A DNA stretch of 64,000 nt from Diphasiastrum complanatum (taxonomy: Eukaryota > Streptophyta > Lycopodiopsida > Lycopodiales > Lycopodiaceae): positions 80,608,189 to 80,672,188 of the forward strand of contig CM055092.1 in the NCBI GenBank assembly GCA_029204225.1, in the 5' to 3' direction. This document shows, in pieces, positions 33,082 to 44,533 of this stretch. The notes below the pieces were generated by a model. The model was not told the DNA's origin. It did no database searches and saw only the letters and a program-made list of their open reading frames with translations. Position numbers and translations under genes: made by a program. Position 1 is the stretch's first letter, and the number at the start of each line of letters is the position of its first letter.

Positions 33082-33830
33082 CTATAAAGAATTCATAGAA
33101 GATATCTCGAATAAATTTTCATCTGGAAAGTCGTCGTTTAACGGCTCTTCAATCTTTCCCAAACTAAACCGTAAAAGATAGTCAGCGTTGGTATGATACT
33201 TTCCTTGACGAAGCTCTACTTGATAAATAAACTCTTGTAGCAACAAAACCCATCGAGCTATTCGTCCAGATAAATCATGTTTATTAACAAGATACTTTAA
33301 AGCATAATGATCAACATGGAATATAAAGGCATATAACAACAAATAATGCCAAAATTTGTTTATAGTAAAAATCATTCCAAATGCTTCCCTTTCTGTTGCC
33401 GGATAATTTTTCTCCAAGGAGCTAAGCTGGCAACTTGCATAGTATATTGGATGGACTTTCTTCTGATCATCCTTCTAGCTCAGACAAATACCAATAGGAA
33501 ATGCTGACACATCTATATAACAATGAAATATTTTTGTCTAGTTAGGTGGTCTCAAAATTGGAGCATTAATCAATTTGTGCTTAAATTCTTCAAATTCTCT
33601 CTGTTGCCATCCAAATATAAGCAGCTTGCTTCTTAAGTAACCGTGTTAAAGCAGCATCAATATAGGCATGATTCTGGATAAATCTTTGATAATAACCCAC
33701 ACGGAAATCCCTTAGTTCACATAGATTTTTTAATATCAGCAGATTCTTGACTTCGATTTTATCTTTGTCGACTTCAATACCTCTGTTGGATATTCTGAGA
33801 CCTAGAAGTATAATCACATCCATAATGCAA
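33082..33830 (-). pseudogene. Ty3/gypsy RT end and RNase H
   Basis: At 33823-33590 the minus strand gives GLRISNRGIEVDKDKIEV and VGYYQRFIQNHAYIDAALTRLL, the RT connection typical of Ty3. At 33417-33082 comes RNase H: EKNYPATEREAFGMIF, FHVDHYALKYLVNKHDLSGRI and RWVLLLQEF. The two are in different frames with stops between. RT catalytic sequence (YxDD) is absent, as the element breaks off near 33830. Confidence 0.88.
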
Positions 33831-33934
33831 AGATAACCCTAGCATGCCAAAACCAAGATGCCTAAATGCAAGCTAACCATCATAAACATGCTAAAAATAA
33901 AAAAATGGCATAGCTCCTCACACAGAGATTTGTT

Positions 33935-34182
33935 CCCATGAGAGTGATAGCATAGTTCATAATCAAGCATGTGCTTATGATCCACATCTAACACTAAGCA
34001 TTAACACTACTCCATTAACGCTACGCTCTACTAACACTAACAATTAATACTACAATCCATTAACACTAGAGAGAGAAATGTAAGTTTCTATTATTATTGT
34101 GGATTAGGGTTAATGGATCTTAGTGTTACGTGTGAATCTTATGCACATCCTGGATTATGAAATATGCCATCGCTCTCACGGG
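33935..34182. repeat. Imperfect inverted repeat (foldback)
   Basis: Left arm (about 33935-34018) beginning CCCATGAGAGTGATAGCATA and right arm (about 34098-34182), whose reverse complement begins CCCGTGAGAGCGATGGCATA, pair over about 85 bases with roughly three quarters identity and an 80-base loop. It could be a MITE-like element or an inverted duplication. No target duplication was recognised. Confidence 0.6.
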
Positions 34183-35400
34183 ACCGAACCTCCGCGTGAC
34201 AACTAACTTCATCTCCTTGATGTTTGTGTGCTTGGATCTAGGGTTGAGAGTAGGATAGGAAATAGCCCACTACACTCTGAACTACCATTTCCTCCATCCT
34301 CTACTACTACCCTCGTCTCTGCTGCTTCAAAATTGTCTTCTATAACTATCCCAGAAGGATTTGAAGGTGAGGATATCTTGAAGATGAAGATCCTAGGCCA
34401 ATCTTAAGGCCAAATCAGAAAAACCTATGGGATATGTACCTCCTGCTATTGCCACAACATTGCCAAGTGTACAATTGAATTTTGGTGACATCCTAAGGAT
34501 CCACACACACCTAGGGTGAATGATCCAGACCATAATAGATGGAAAATCCTCTATGGAAAAGCGAATTGTGGATCTTGGCTCAAAGAATACACTTATCAGT
34601 CTGAAACTGATCCAGATCAATCGAGAGCTCAAGATAGCCAAGCAACACGAAGAGAAATCAAAGGCAGAGCTCAACAAGACAAAACAACATGAGGATGTCT
34701 TTCACATGAGTCTTGAGGGGTGGCTGGGTGATCAAATTCAAAACTTCAGAGATTAGAATCGGCAAAGAATTGGATAAGCTACCTGCATTGGGTGAGCGAC
34801 CACCATGGCGTAGAACAATATTTGAAAAGCTCTAGATTTCATAAGGAGTTATGTAACGAGCCCTCGCCAGCTCTGAGTGGATCCTTACTACATTGTCGCG
34901 CAGGAATAAATGAAAAGATTTGGGTGTGCCAATGGATCAAATTAGCATCCATACCCCAAATTGGCCCATAATTCACCAACAATATAGTTGGTCGATTGTA
35001 GTAGACTTTAATTGAGCCCTCCAGGCTTATGGTTATGAATACATGTCTTCACCAAATCTGACCGTTAGGCAGTCAACTATTTTTGTAAGCAACTTGACCA
35101 AGTTGGCGTCAAAAATGGGATGATTGCTTACCAGTATTAGTTTTCGATCCAAATGTCCCTATGGTGTCCGACCAAGTCCAAGATCAATTGCCTATACCAA
35201 GATTGTACTATCAAGCCGCGATGTTGTTATGTTCTTATGAAGTGTTGTAATTGTTTTGTTTTTAAAAAAAAATGTTTTTTCACCAAATTGCGTCTGTATC
35301 AACTGTCTTTATGCATTTTATGAAAAGTTTGATAATAAGGCATCTTAATACATAAGGTTGTTTTTTATAATTTTTTAGAAATGTGATTACAAATTCGGGA
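34183..35400. other. No recognisable gene
   Basis: A 78-codon plus-strand frame at 34520-34756 (lysine/glutamate-rich, IAKQHEEKSKAELNKTKQHE) looks coiled-coil-like and may be gag debris, but I cannot assign it. Otherwise nothing seen. Confidence 0.35.
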
Positions 35401-35823
35401 TGGGGTTTGTGTTTATGTCTATAATAGATTTATTATCCATGTTGAAAAAACAATGATTTTGAAGAATTCCAAACAAGTGTATGTGTGTATCAATAATAGC
35501 ACCTGCAAATCGACTTGAACGGGACATAGAAAATGAAAGCTTTTATTACTACTTTCACTGATAATGTAGTAGATGTTATGCATATGATTTTTTTATCTTA
35601 GATGTTATTGAATGCCATATTGTCAAATAGATATATGTTCGTAATCAATTGTTTACTATTCCTTCCGCACACTAGTTTCATCTTGTTGAATGCTAAAACA
35701 AATACAACATAGGTCAGCAATGCCTATCCATGCTCTGAAGTATTGTAGATCTGTTGTAGTTGGCAGTAGACTAGCAGACAAAATTGAACTCACATCTGAG
35801 CTTATTATAACCTTTCTTCATCA
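35401..35823 (+). repeat. Probable copia LTR ending at 35823 (left end not placed)
   Basis: The right end CTTTCTTCATCA is followed, after one base, by a primer-binding site. I could not find the left boundary; the start given is only nominal. Confidence 0.45.
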
Positions 35824-35824
35824 G

Positions 35825-35837
35825 TGGTATCAGAGCC
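35825..35837 (+). other. Copia primer-binding site
   Basis: TGGTATCAGAGCC, one base after the LTR end. Confidence 0.85.
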
Positions 35838-35942
35838 TCAGGCTCATATTCGAGAGATAATATAGCTTAAGAGCTATCAGATCCAGGAGACAAGCATTCA
35901 GAACGAGAAACTAGAAAATAGACTGAAGAATAGTTCACAACA

Positions 35943-36140
35943 ATGGCATCAATAAGCAGCATGCAGTCGAAGATCTGCTCAATTCTCGACTCATCAGGGT
36001 TCAACTTCCTAGCGTGGAAGGTGAAGACCTCTCTCATACTAAAGGGAGAAGGGCTATTTCCCTGGGTAGATGGCATCGAAGAGATGCCTACAACCATCGG
36101 CAAAGAGCTACAAGAATGGGAAGAAAGAATGACAAGGTAG
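35943..36140 (+). pseudogene. Copia gag N-terminus, truncated
   Basis: MASISSMQSKICSILDSSG then FLAWKVKTSLILKGEGLF, a copia gag start, ending in a stop at KELQEWEERMTR. What follows is AT-rich 3'-untranslated-like DNA, so nearly all of gag-pol has been deleted. Closely related to the gag at 17855-17613, which breaks off at a similar place. Confidence 0.8.
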
Positions 36141-36480
36141 TAGTGTTGGATTATTCTCCTACTAATCGACCAATCGACATTTTTATCTTCGTCCAACTTT
36201 TATCCAGACTTGTAGATTTCTTTGTGTTTTTCAATAGTTTTCATAACTACTCGAAAACAATTTACATTTACAGTGTCGACATTTTCGGGATTTTTGACTT
36301 TCGAGATTTTCTCTCACTTCAGCTTTTTTGCAAAATGCCAGATGCCTCAAATATTAAGGAACTGACTTTAGTGAAGACCTTCGCGTTTTTTCGCATTTTT
36401 TGCAAGACAATTTATTGTTCGTCTTAAAGGCTACATATTTGCTCTAACCATTTAGCAAGTAAATTTTCGGGAAGACTATC
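36141..36480 (+). other. Copia 3'-untranslated-like DNA
   Basis: Contains TTCGCGTTTTTTCGCATTTTTTGC at about 36380, similar in style to the 3' untranslated region at 11270-11520. No gene. Confidence 0.4.
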
Positions 36481-37194
36481 TGGATAGATGCCAGCACATC
36501 ACAACCAATTGGATGATGCATTTGACAACCTAATTAGCTGTCCTACTGGTGGACATTGTCGCATTTGCTTAGTATAAATAGTTCCTCATATTTCTACATT
36601 AGTTTGTGTTGATCTTGTTGCATTGATGCGATCATCAGCAATTATTGAATAGTTAGCTCTCTCCCAAGCCTGCGAGCTTGGACACTCTTTAGCATTCTAG
36701 CTCGCTTTCTTTAGAGTTGATTAGAGATTGCTATTGCGCTCACTGCTTATTAGCATTACACTTAATTCAGACTTTTATTTAGTTGCTTAGAGATAGCTTA
36801 GAGTATGCAGCTTCAATCCGCAAACTTGTTGTACTCATTTACATCTGTTTTGTTTCATACTAAATCAATACTATTTTTATTGCGTTCAGGTTTGTCTCAA
36901 AATGTATGTGTTTCTATAATCCTTCGTGATAGATTATTTGTCTGATAATTCAATGCTTAAATGTTTGGCTACATAATCACTATAGTACTAATGATTTCAA
37001 AGTTAGTTACTGTAAATTCGGACGTGATTTATATTACTATTGATTTTGTTCGAAACTGATAGGCGTAGTTATGCATAGAGAAAGAGGAAGATAGTTTATT
37101 CCGCTGTGCGCGATAAGTTTTCTTTCTTTCTTGTCATTTGAACTCTTTTCATTCCATTCTTTTCGACCTACCTTTTACACACCTCTTTCCATCA
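36481..37194 (+). repeat. Probable copia LTR ending at 37194 (left end approximate)
   Basis: The right end CTTTCCATCA abuts TGGTATCAGAATG (37195-37207), a primer-binding site with changes in its last bases. The left end is a guess near TGGATAGATGCC. Confidence 0.5.
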
Positions 37195-37392
37195 TGGTAT
37201 CAGAATGTTGATTCTTCAAGGCCTAATACTATATCAGAGCGCAAGCTCTTATACTTGATATCTTTTGCGATATCAAACTATTTTTTAGTTCAAATCAATT
37301 TGTTTCGTTATGAGAGAATCAATTCCTATTGTAACGCAGCAATGTATCTTTCTCTTAACGACAATCAAATTATCGACAATCTAAGGTTCCAG

Positions 37393-38200
37393 ATGGATTC
37401 TCAAAGTAAAGCTGGTCTTATTGCAGACAAGCTGAATGGATCCAATTATCATTTATGAAAATTTAGGATGAAGACCTTGCTAATCGCCAAGGAGTTGTGG
37501 GATGTTGTTACAGGTATTGAAGTGAAACTTGAAGATGACATAGATGACTCAAAGTGGAAATCAAAGGATGGTAAGGCTTTCGCACTTATTATCCCCAATA
37601 TATCAGATACTCAAATTGGCCAAGTAGTTGAAGGTAAAACTTTGAAAGAAGTTTGGGACATACTTAGCTCACTATATGATGTGAGAGATGTAACTATCAA
37701 GTTACATCTTTGAAGGAAATTCTTCACACTCAAGATGTCAAATAATGATTCTCTTCAGAATCATATTAACCAGTTTAAGAATCTCTTGTAACATATGGTC
37801 GTTGTCGGATCAATCATAGACGATCAAGATGCAATCATGACATTGCTTTCAAGTCAGCCCTCTACATATGAGAACTGGGTGATGATCATCACGACACACT
37901 CATATTTAGCTCTAACCAAGGTTTCACTATGTTGCTGCAAGAAGATAATCGAAGAAGTCAAGACACTTTGTCTACCTCTTCGTCTCATGCTCTACGTGTC
38001 AATAAGGGCTCGAAACGACAGAAGCAAAAAAGTTCCAAGCAGTCTACATCGAATCAAAAACAGACTCAAAGTCAAGAACAATCATCGCATCCACATTCGT
38101 CGAAGAAGATGTTTTGTAGGTATTGCAAATGCAATAACCATGAGATCCAAGATTACCGAATTCTCAAACTGAAGAATGCAGCCAAGTTTATCTGATCAAC
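37393..38200 (+). pseudogene. Copia gag with mutated zinc knuckle
   Basis: ATG at 37393: MDSQSKAGLIADKLNGSNY, a stop, then FRMKTLLIAKELWDVVTGIE and LIIPNISDTQIGQVVEGKTL with EVWDILSSLYD. Further frames carry the middle of gag (37741-37930, noncontiguous). At 38110 FCRYCKCNNHEIQDYRI is a CCHC knuckle whose last cysteine has become tyrosine. At least two stops and a frameshift. Confidence 0.85.
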
Positions 38201-38540
38201 AAGCAAATACAGTTATGGCATCTCCTGAAGTCAAAATGGACGAAGGCGCTTTATGATCAAAGACAAATACATGAATTCGGATGATTCGTGGTTTCTAGAC
38301 TCCGGAGCTACTCAACATATGACCAATCATATGACTCCGGAGCTACTCAACATATGACCAATCATCATGAAATTTTTCATTCCTATATGCCTTATAGCAC
38401 AAAGAAGTATGTTCATCTTGGTGATGATAGCACTCACACTAGCTGACTTGAAGACTTTGTCATGTTGTTGGACGGTCACTTTATTATTCAATCCAAGTGC
38501 TTCGATGATAACCATAAATCTTGCAGTTGAATTGTTAAAA
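38201..38540 (+). pseudogene. Copia protease with a 35-bp duplication in the active site
   Basis: DDSWFLDSGATQHMTNH is the protease active site at about 38280-38330. Bases 38298-38332 are repeated at 38333-38367, which shifts the frame and leads to a stop soon after. Nothing of integrase or RT follows; minus-strand Ty3 sequence begins at about 38540. Confidence 0.85.
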
Positions 38541-38935
38541 ATTCACATTAGAGAATTACTGTCATGACCAATTCCCAATTTAGGGACTAATCTGCTTTGA
38601 TTGATCATTTTTGGAAATAACAAATAATATTCTAGATGGACATTCATTTCCAAGAACATCGAGTGAATGAGATGCTTGCAAAGACTGATAATATCTCTTT
38701 CACTCAAAGTCTCTACACAAAATCTTTCATAGATTCCATCATCATGTTCAAAAATATTGATAAATCCAATATTGTAAACCACAAACTGGAAACCTTGATA
38801 TAATGGATCTTTGATTATTTGTCTCATCTCATATCTAGGACAATTTCTAGCTTGTATATTACTAGTTTCATCACATTCCGTTGTGCACTCTATACAGAAT
38901 GTGAAACATTCATAAAGGGAGAAAAACTGTCAATT
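38541..38935 (-). pseudogene. Unassigned minus-strand frame downstream of Ty3 gag
   Basis: The minus strand reads FCIECTTECDET, then IIKDPLYQGFQFVVYNIGF and IISLCKHLIHSMFLEMNVHLEYY. It is open for about 95 codons after the ATG and partly before. I do not recognise the family. Its place after Ty3 gag suggests protease/gag-pol junction sequence. Confidence 0.4.
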
Positions 38936-40478
38936 CCTTGTGTAGGTTGCTCTTAGTTGGACATTGTAGCAGATGACGGAATATCAGTTTCACTTTCTTT
39001 CGAGAAGGACTCATTTTAGATTGTCTTTTTGCATTATGGCGCTGGCGTATTGTTCGGTGTTGTAGAAGTTTGCAAGAAACTTCTCCAAGTAGGTTTAAAT
39101 GTTTGTTGTGATGGTGCTCGTGTTGTGTTGTCGTAAGGATCCTATTGTGATTCATAACTAACGTGACGGGCAGGTAGGATCTTGGTCGGTTGTCTCGGAC
39201 AGACTTTGAAACTATGTTTTCTGATACAGTCAGGACACTCAGCATGGTACTGGGTCTTAACTGGACAATCAACCATGAAGTGGCCAGTTTCACCATAGAT
39301 GAAACATCTGGTGTGCAATGGCCCTTGTATAACGGCATAGCCATCTTGTATGGCTAATGGTTCTAGACTTTCTGATGGATATTCTTGATAAAGCAAGGCA
39401 TTTCCAGATTGTGATGGGTGTTCTTCATATTGGTGAGCTATATGTGCTTGGATAGGTCGATATGAAGGACAAGCATCAATAGGATGCGTAGCCCAACAGT
39501 GTGGGCACCATATTGTTTTTTGTCTATAAGGTACCTGTGCAGGGTTTTGCTAACCAGGCATATTGCTTTGGATAGACTTCAGGGTAGCTTGAAACTCATT
39601 GGTGAGTTTCTCCATCTGTAGTTGATGTTGCTTGCGATTTCCAAAGCTGATCTCGGGTGTCCTTGATCGGCTTTGACGCAAGGACATGAGCGCATGGTGC
39701 TCGCCTTTCCCTAGATTCGTCAACATTTGATCCTTCATCTTCTTCCTTGATGGCATCAGACATAGCTAACTTTAGACTCGTGTATTCATCATTGGATTTA
39801 AGCTCACGTTCAATCCATCTTGCAAGGCTGACTAAAAACCAGATGATGAGCATCTATTCATAGGGCTGTTCTTGTACTTGACTTTTGAGGCATTTGAAAC
39901 GCTCGATATAGTCTCATACACGTTCGTCTTTTGTCATTTTGATGTTACTCAATTGGACAAAAGGGCTCTCTACCAAGCGAAAGGGCTTAAAACACTTGAT
40001 AAATGATTCTTTCAAAATTGACCAGTCTGTCTTTTCGTCACGATCAAGGTTGAAAAACCAATCATGTGCTTTAGTAATCATGGTCATCGAAAACAATTGG
40101 ACCATAGCATCGGGAGATGTTTCACCATACACATCACATGCATTCTCAAAGATTTGCAAAAATCTTTGAGGGTCCGAAGTACCATCAAACTTTGGTAGGT
40201 CTAGTTTTGGTGTACGTCTCTCAAGATGAGCTTCGTGGGTTACAGAAATTCCATTAAAGTTGGTTCTGACCCGTGAGGGCTCAGCACCAGAAAAATGGGG
40301 TTGTGCACGTGAGGACTCGGCTCTATCAGGTTCTTGTCCGTCGAATGGGTTTGTGGATGGCTCTTGGAGTTCGGCCCTCATTTGGTAGAACCTATGACGT
40401 CTGATTTGTTCATCTACAGGGGACCTAAACTCTTATGGATAATCGTCTGGGACTTGAGGATCGTTTTGTTGGTCCATT
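38936..40478 (-). pseudogene. Ty3/gypsy gag, broken
   Basis: From the ATG at 40478 (MDQQNDPQVPDDYP, stop) the minus strand continues in frame with RAELQEPSTNPFDGQEP and the gag core: TPKLDLPKFDGTSDPQRFLQ, AHDWFFNLDRDEKTDW, FIKCFKPFRLVESPF. Later pieces (39853-39550, 39396-39142) hold a knuckle-like CFIYGETGHFMVDC, in which the second cysteine is tyrosine, and CPDCIRKHSFKVC. Same strand and plausible order with the RT-integrase at 31.9-33.8 kb, so probably the 5' part of the same element, split by the copia remnants at 35.4-38.5 kb. Confidence 0.8.
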
Positions 40479-40499
40479 GAGTACTGGTGATTTTTTCTG

Positions 40500-42020
40500 T
40501 GTTTAGTTTTTTATTTTTTTTAGTTTTTGTGGTGGTTACGGGGGGTTGCAGTTATTTGCGGTGACTACGAATTTCGACGGGGAGAACTGGTTCTACGTTG
40601 GAATACGATTGTTACGGGGAATACGGGTTGTTTGCGGAAGTTTGAAGGTGAGTTGTGGGTGGATGGAGAGTGGTTTGCGACAGCAGCTATTTGCGATCTG
40701 TTTGCGGTTTTTTGATGATCCGTTTGGTCAAAGGTGGCCATGGGTAGTCGTAGGGTCGTAGGATTGCGGTCTGTTGTGGCCTAATGTGGTGTCAGCGAGC
40801 TGATTGCGGTGTCAACGACTGATTGCAGATGATGTTAGAGGGTTGCCTGTGGGTGGATGGAATGGGAATGATTGCAGGTGAAGGGTCCGTGTGCAGGCAT
40901 AAGATGGAGTTTGCGGATGAGTTGGAGCGGTTGCGTGCTTCACAGATGTAGGGTGGAGATTTGTTTGCAATGGAGTGCGGAGGGTGGTGTGGTTGTGGGT
41001 GTGTGCGGAGGCAGTGTGAAGGGGAATTGATGTGGAAGGATGCGACAAAAACGGATGGAGGTGGAGCAGTGTGGGTTGTCGAGGGCAGTCGTAGGGTCGT
41101 AGGATTGCGGTCTTGGGTGGTGATTTGCGGTGGTGGACGGGTTCGACGTATCAGGATGGATGGCAATGGTTTGCGGTGGGCGACAGTCCCTACGAGTTGT
41201 GATGGATTGCGGTGATATGCGAGTGTGGGTAGAGGGTGGCCTGTGGCGGTTGAAGGTGTCCGTGGGTAATCGTAGGGCCGTAGGATTGTGGTCTTGGGCA
41301 GTTGCGATGGGTGTTTGCTATGTCAGTGTCGATGGCGGATGATGGCGGAGTGGGGGCTATTGCGTTTTTCACGGTTTCAGGGTGGGGCAGGGACGTTTGG
41401 GTGTAGTTAGGGGGTGGCTTGGGTGGGTGAATGTGGATGTTGGTGATGGAGGTGTTTGAATGTGGTGTCTGTTACTTTTAATGCAGTGGTTATGGGTGAA
41501 TGTGATATGGGAGGCGAAGAAAGGCACAATGTATCAGATGCAAACGGAAATAGATGTGGTAAGATGTAAACCAAGGTAGAGGGCGGAAAATGCAATGAAA
41601 ATGCAGATGCGATGCAAGGTGTGATATTGGATGGCCGATGGAGGTGGTGTGATTGTGGTGGAATGCATATGGATCAGTGTGGTGAATGCGGTCTGTTGCG
41701 GTTGCAAGGGAATGCAGTGGGGTAGACGTTGCGGTGGGTTGCGGATATTGTGATCGCTATGGTGCAGGGACTGATGCAATTGAATGCAGTTGAATGCGGT
41801 CCCTACTATGCAGAGGCTGTTCGCACAGGTCAAGGTGGTCACTACGGTTTCATGTAGATGGAGGCCCGTGTCGTTGTTGTTCGCATGTATTTGTTATAGC
41901 GTTGCATATAGATAGATAGGTTGTCAAAGAAAGCGTCAATGCAAGCTGTGCATTTGAAGTACGTCGTGCCTGTCAATCCGGATCGTCGTTGAAAAGGTTT
42001 GTCATCTAGCGTAGATCTGA
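40500..42020. repeat. G-rich, strand-skewed repetitive DNA
   Basis: The plus strand is rich in GGTTGCGGT, GATTGCGGTC and TGTGGTGG words, with very little C. A larger unit, GTCGTAGGGTCGTAGGATTGCGGTC, recurs at about 40748, 41090 and (diverged) 41266. All open frames here are low-complexity and probably meaningless. Confidence 0.65.
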
Positions 42021-42029
42021 CCGGTTGAA

Positions 42030-42640
42030 GTAGATCGTCGGTTGAGATTGGACTGGATGGTCGTCAGTTGAGATCTAATACTGACCGTCGGTTGAGATCT
42101 GAGTGATGGACGTCGGTTGAAATCTGAGGGGATGGGTCGGTTGAGATTTGATGTAGTGCATCGGTTGAGATTAGAGAGTGGGCGTCGATTGAGATGTGAC
42201 AGTGGCAGTCGGTTGAGATCTGACTGAGACTGTCGGTTGAGATTTCACAGTGGCCATCGGTTGAGATTTGACAGTGGCCATCGGTTGAGATTTGACAATG
42301 GCCATCGGTTGAGATCTGACTGAGGTCGTCGGTTGAGATTTGACAGTGGCCGTCGGTTGAGATTTGACAGTGGCCGTCGGTTGAGATTTGATAGTGACCG
42401 TCGGTTTAGATTTGATTGAGACCATCGGTTGAGATTTAATAGCAGGCTATCGGTTGAGATTTGACTGACACCGTCGGTTGAGATTTAATATCAGGCTGTC
42501 GGTCGAGATTCAGAAAATCTATCGGTTGAGATCTGACTGATGGGCGTCGGTTGAGATCTAACACTAATTGTTGGTTGAGATCTAACACACGTCGTCAGTC
42601 GAGATTTAACTGTGGTGCATCAGTCGAGATCTGAGCAGAG
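42030..42640. repeat. 24-bp minisatellite, GTCGGTTGAGATTTGACAGT-type
   Basis: About two dozen units of CGGTTGAGATYTGA plus a variable 10-base tail. The central units (about 42230-42420) are regular at 24 bp and translate on the minus strand to an eight-residue repeat (ATVKSQPT); the outer ones vary in spacing. A few more copies occur at 44200-44305. Confidence 0.88.
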
Positions 42641-42821
42641 GGGACGTAAGGAGTGCGAAGGGCTGTGTGGAGAAAGACGTGATGATGGCTAAATGGGATG
42701 CGGTCGTTTACAATGGAATGTGGTCGCAATGGCCCAGAGCGAGCACGAGTGTTCAAGGTGAAGTGCAGTCAAAAACGGGGGATCGTTCAAGGGTGAGTTG
42801 CTGTGGATTATAGTTTGTATG

Positions 42822-43648
42822 TGTGGGAAAAGTACAAAAAGGACTAAGAGTGGGTCCTAATCTGATTCTCAAGAGAGATTGGTTGTCAGATTACTTGATC
42901 TATCAATCTACTTGAGATTAAGATCAATCTAGATCCATTCTAGACACAAAATCCTAACAAGAACAATCATTAATTGAAGGTAGATGTACTTTCTGGTTTC
43001 CCATGTGTAAAACCCTGTCTGAGTATGGACTCCAACCTGAAAATCAAGTACACATTGATAGCACCTCAAAACAATCAAAACAAATGTAGACAAATGGAGA
43101 GAATCACTCAAAATTGCTTCCAAAACCAAGATTGGTGTCTCACAATTATTATGGCCAAATGTGGCTCTATATATACAATAAGTGGGAGCTCATGGTATTG
43201 ATCATCCCTTTGATCCCACATGTGTGAAGGTGCTTTGTCATATGATGATTCATCATGCAAAACTGACACTTTGGACAAAACCTTCTATTTTGAGCACTTT
43301 TGGTCCATTTTCCTTCTATATGGAGATCTACTTGAAAATCTTCTAGAAGTCAAAATTCGTCTACTTCAGCTTATTCCACACATGTGAGCTGTCCTCTACA
43401 CATGGGATGTGACACCTAACCAAAGGATGTGGCTCATGCAATCAATAGATTGATGCCATGTGTCTAGAAAACTAGTTTTTGGCCTTTTTAGCCACTAGAA
43501 CTTGAATTGAATCATATGTACAACCTATATGATTATGGTACATGACAAGTACACTATTTTCACATGTGGAAACAGGCTCCACACATGTGTAATCATCCTA
43601 TATACAATATTTTTGGCCTCTACCAAGCTTATTTTTGCATTTTTCACA
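42822..43648. mobile_element. Solo LTR, 827 bp, with GTATG target duplication
   Basis: TGTGGGAAAA to TTTTTCACA, flanked by GTATG at 42817-42821 and 43649-43653. It is AT-rich and stands out sharply from the G-rich repeats on both sides. No primer-binding site or coding sequence. It carries CACATGTGTG-type motifs like other LTRs here. Confidence 0.85.
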
Positions 43649-43653
43649 GTATG

Positions 43654-44533
43654 GTGAACAAATGGAAAGCGGTTGTTGCGGTGGGGATACGGTCAGCTAC
43701 GGTGGTAATGTCGTTGCGATGATGGAAGGCAGCCAAGATGATGGAATTCAGGTTTTGCGGTAGATTACAGTGTCTACGGTGAACGAGTGGGATGCGGCTG
43801 CTTGCGGTGTTCGTGATGTGGTGAGATTGCAATGGTATGTTGTTCTAGTGTGATTACGGATGGATGCGGACTAATGTGGTTGTAAGGCTGTTGTTGCGGT
43901 GGTAATGCGGTCAGCTATGGTGATACTAGGGTACGTTGCAGGGTGAATGCGGTGTAATGGGACGGAATTGGATGGAGGTTGAGGTGGTCCATTTGCGAGC
44001 GTTTGCAATGGAATGCTATGGGGGGTGGTGTGCTTTGGGTGTAAGCGGTTAGGACGGGTGGATGTGGAGTTTGTGTGTTGCGGTGAGTGTGGTCGAGGAT
44101 AGCCGTAAGGAGTCTGATTACGGTTTGATGCGGCTGCAATGGGCGAATGCGATGTGTGGAAGTGATAAGGAACTGCTTCTGTCTAGGACATATAGAACTG
44201 TGTCGGTTGAGATTTGAAGCAATGTGTCGGTTGAGATATGATGCAATGTCGTCGTGTATCGGTTGAGATTCGAAGCTGGGGCTCCGGTTGAGATTTCAAG
44301 CGTGAGGAGCGTGAGCCTGTGGTGAAGGAAACCTAGGTCTGTTAGAGTGTTTGTTTACAAGTGATTGGCGAGGCTAACAGCTCATGGATTTGGATAATGA
44401 TGTAGCCAACAGGGTGGCTCTGTTCAGTTGCAAAAAATTGACGTGTTTAAAGATTTAGAGTGCGCTTGCAATGGACAAGGTTGCGAGTTTCTGATGTAGA
44501 AGGTGTTGGAGTTCAATGGGCAATAGTGTCAAA
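43654..44533. repeat. G-rich repetitive DNA, continued, with minisatellite outlier copies
   Basis: The same composition as 40.5-42.0 kb resumes after the solo LTR. At 44200-44305 four or five CGGTTGAGATTTG units reappear. The rest to 44533 shows no gene. Confidence 0.6.

Noticed and set aside
40527-41842. Many short frames rich in Trp/Gly/Val or His/Pro/Thr on either strand
   Set aside because: They follow the G-rich repeated DNA in all frames and show no domain.
42171-42425. Minus-strand protein of repeated ATVKSQPT units
   Set aside because: Pure translation of the 24-bp minisatellite; 24 is divisible by three so any frame stays open. No neighbours or start context support a gene.
42030-42640. 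CRISPR-like array of short direct repeats
   Set aside because: Units are near-contiguous 24-bp tandem repeats with short variable tails, no unique spacers, in a plant nuclear context without cas genes. It is a minisatellite.
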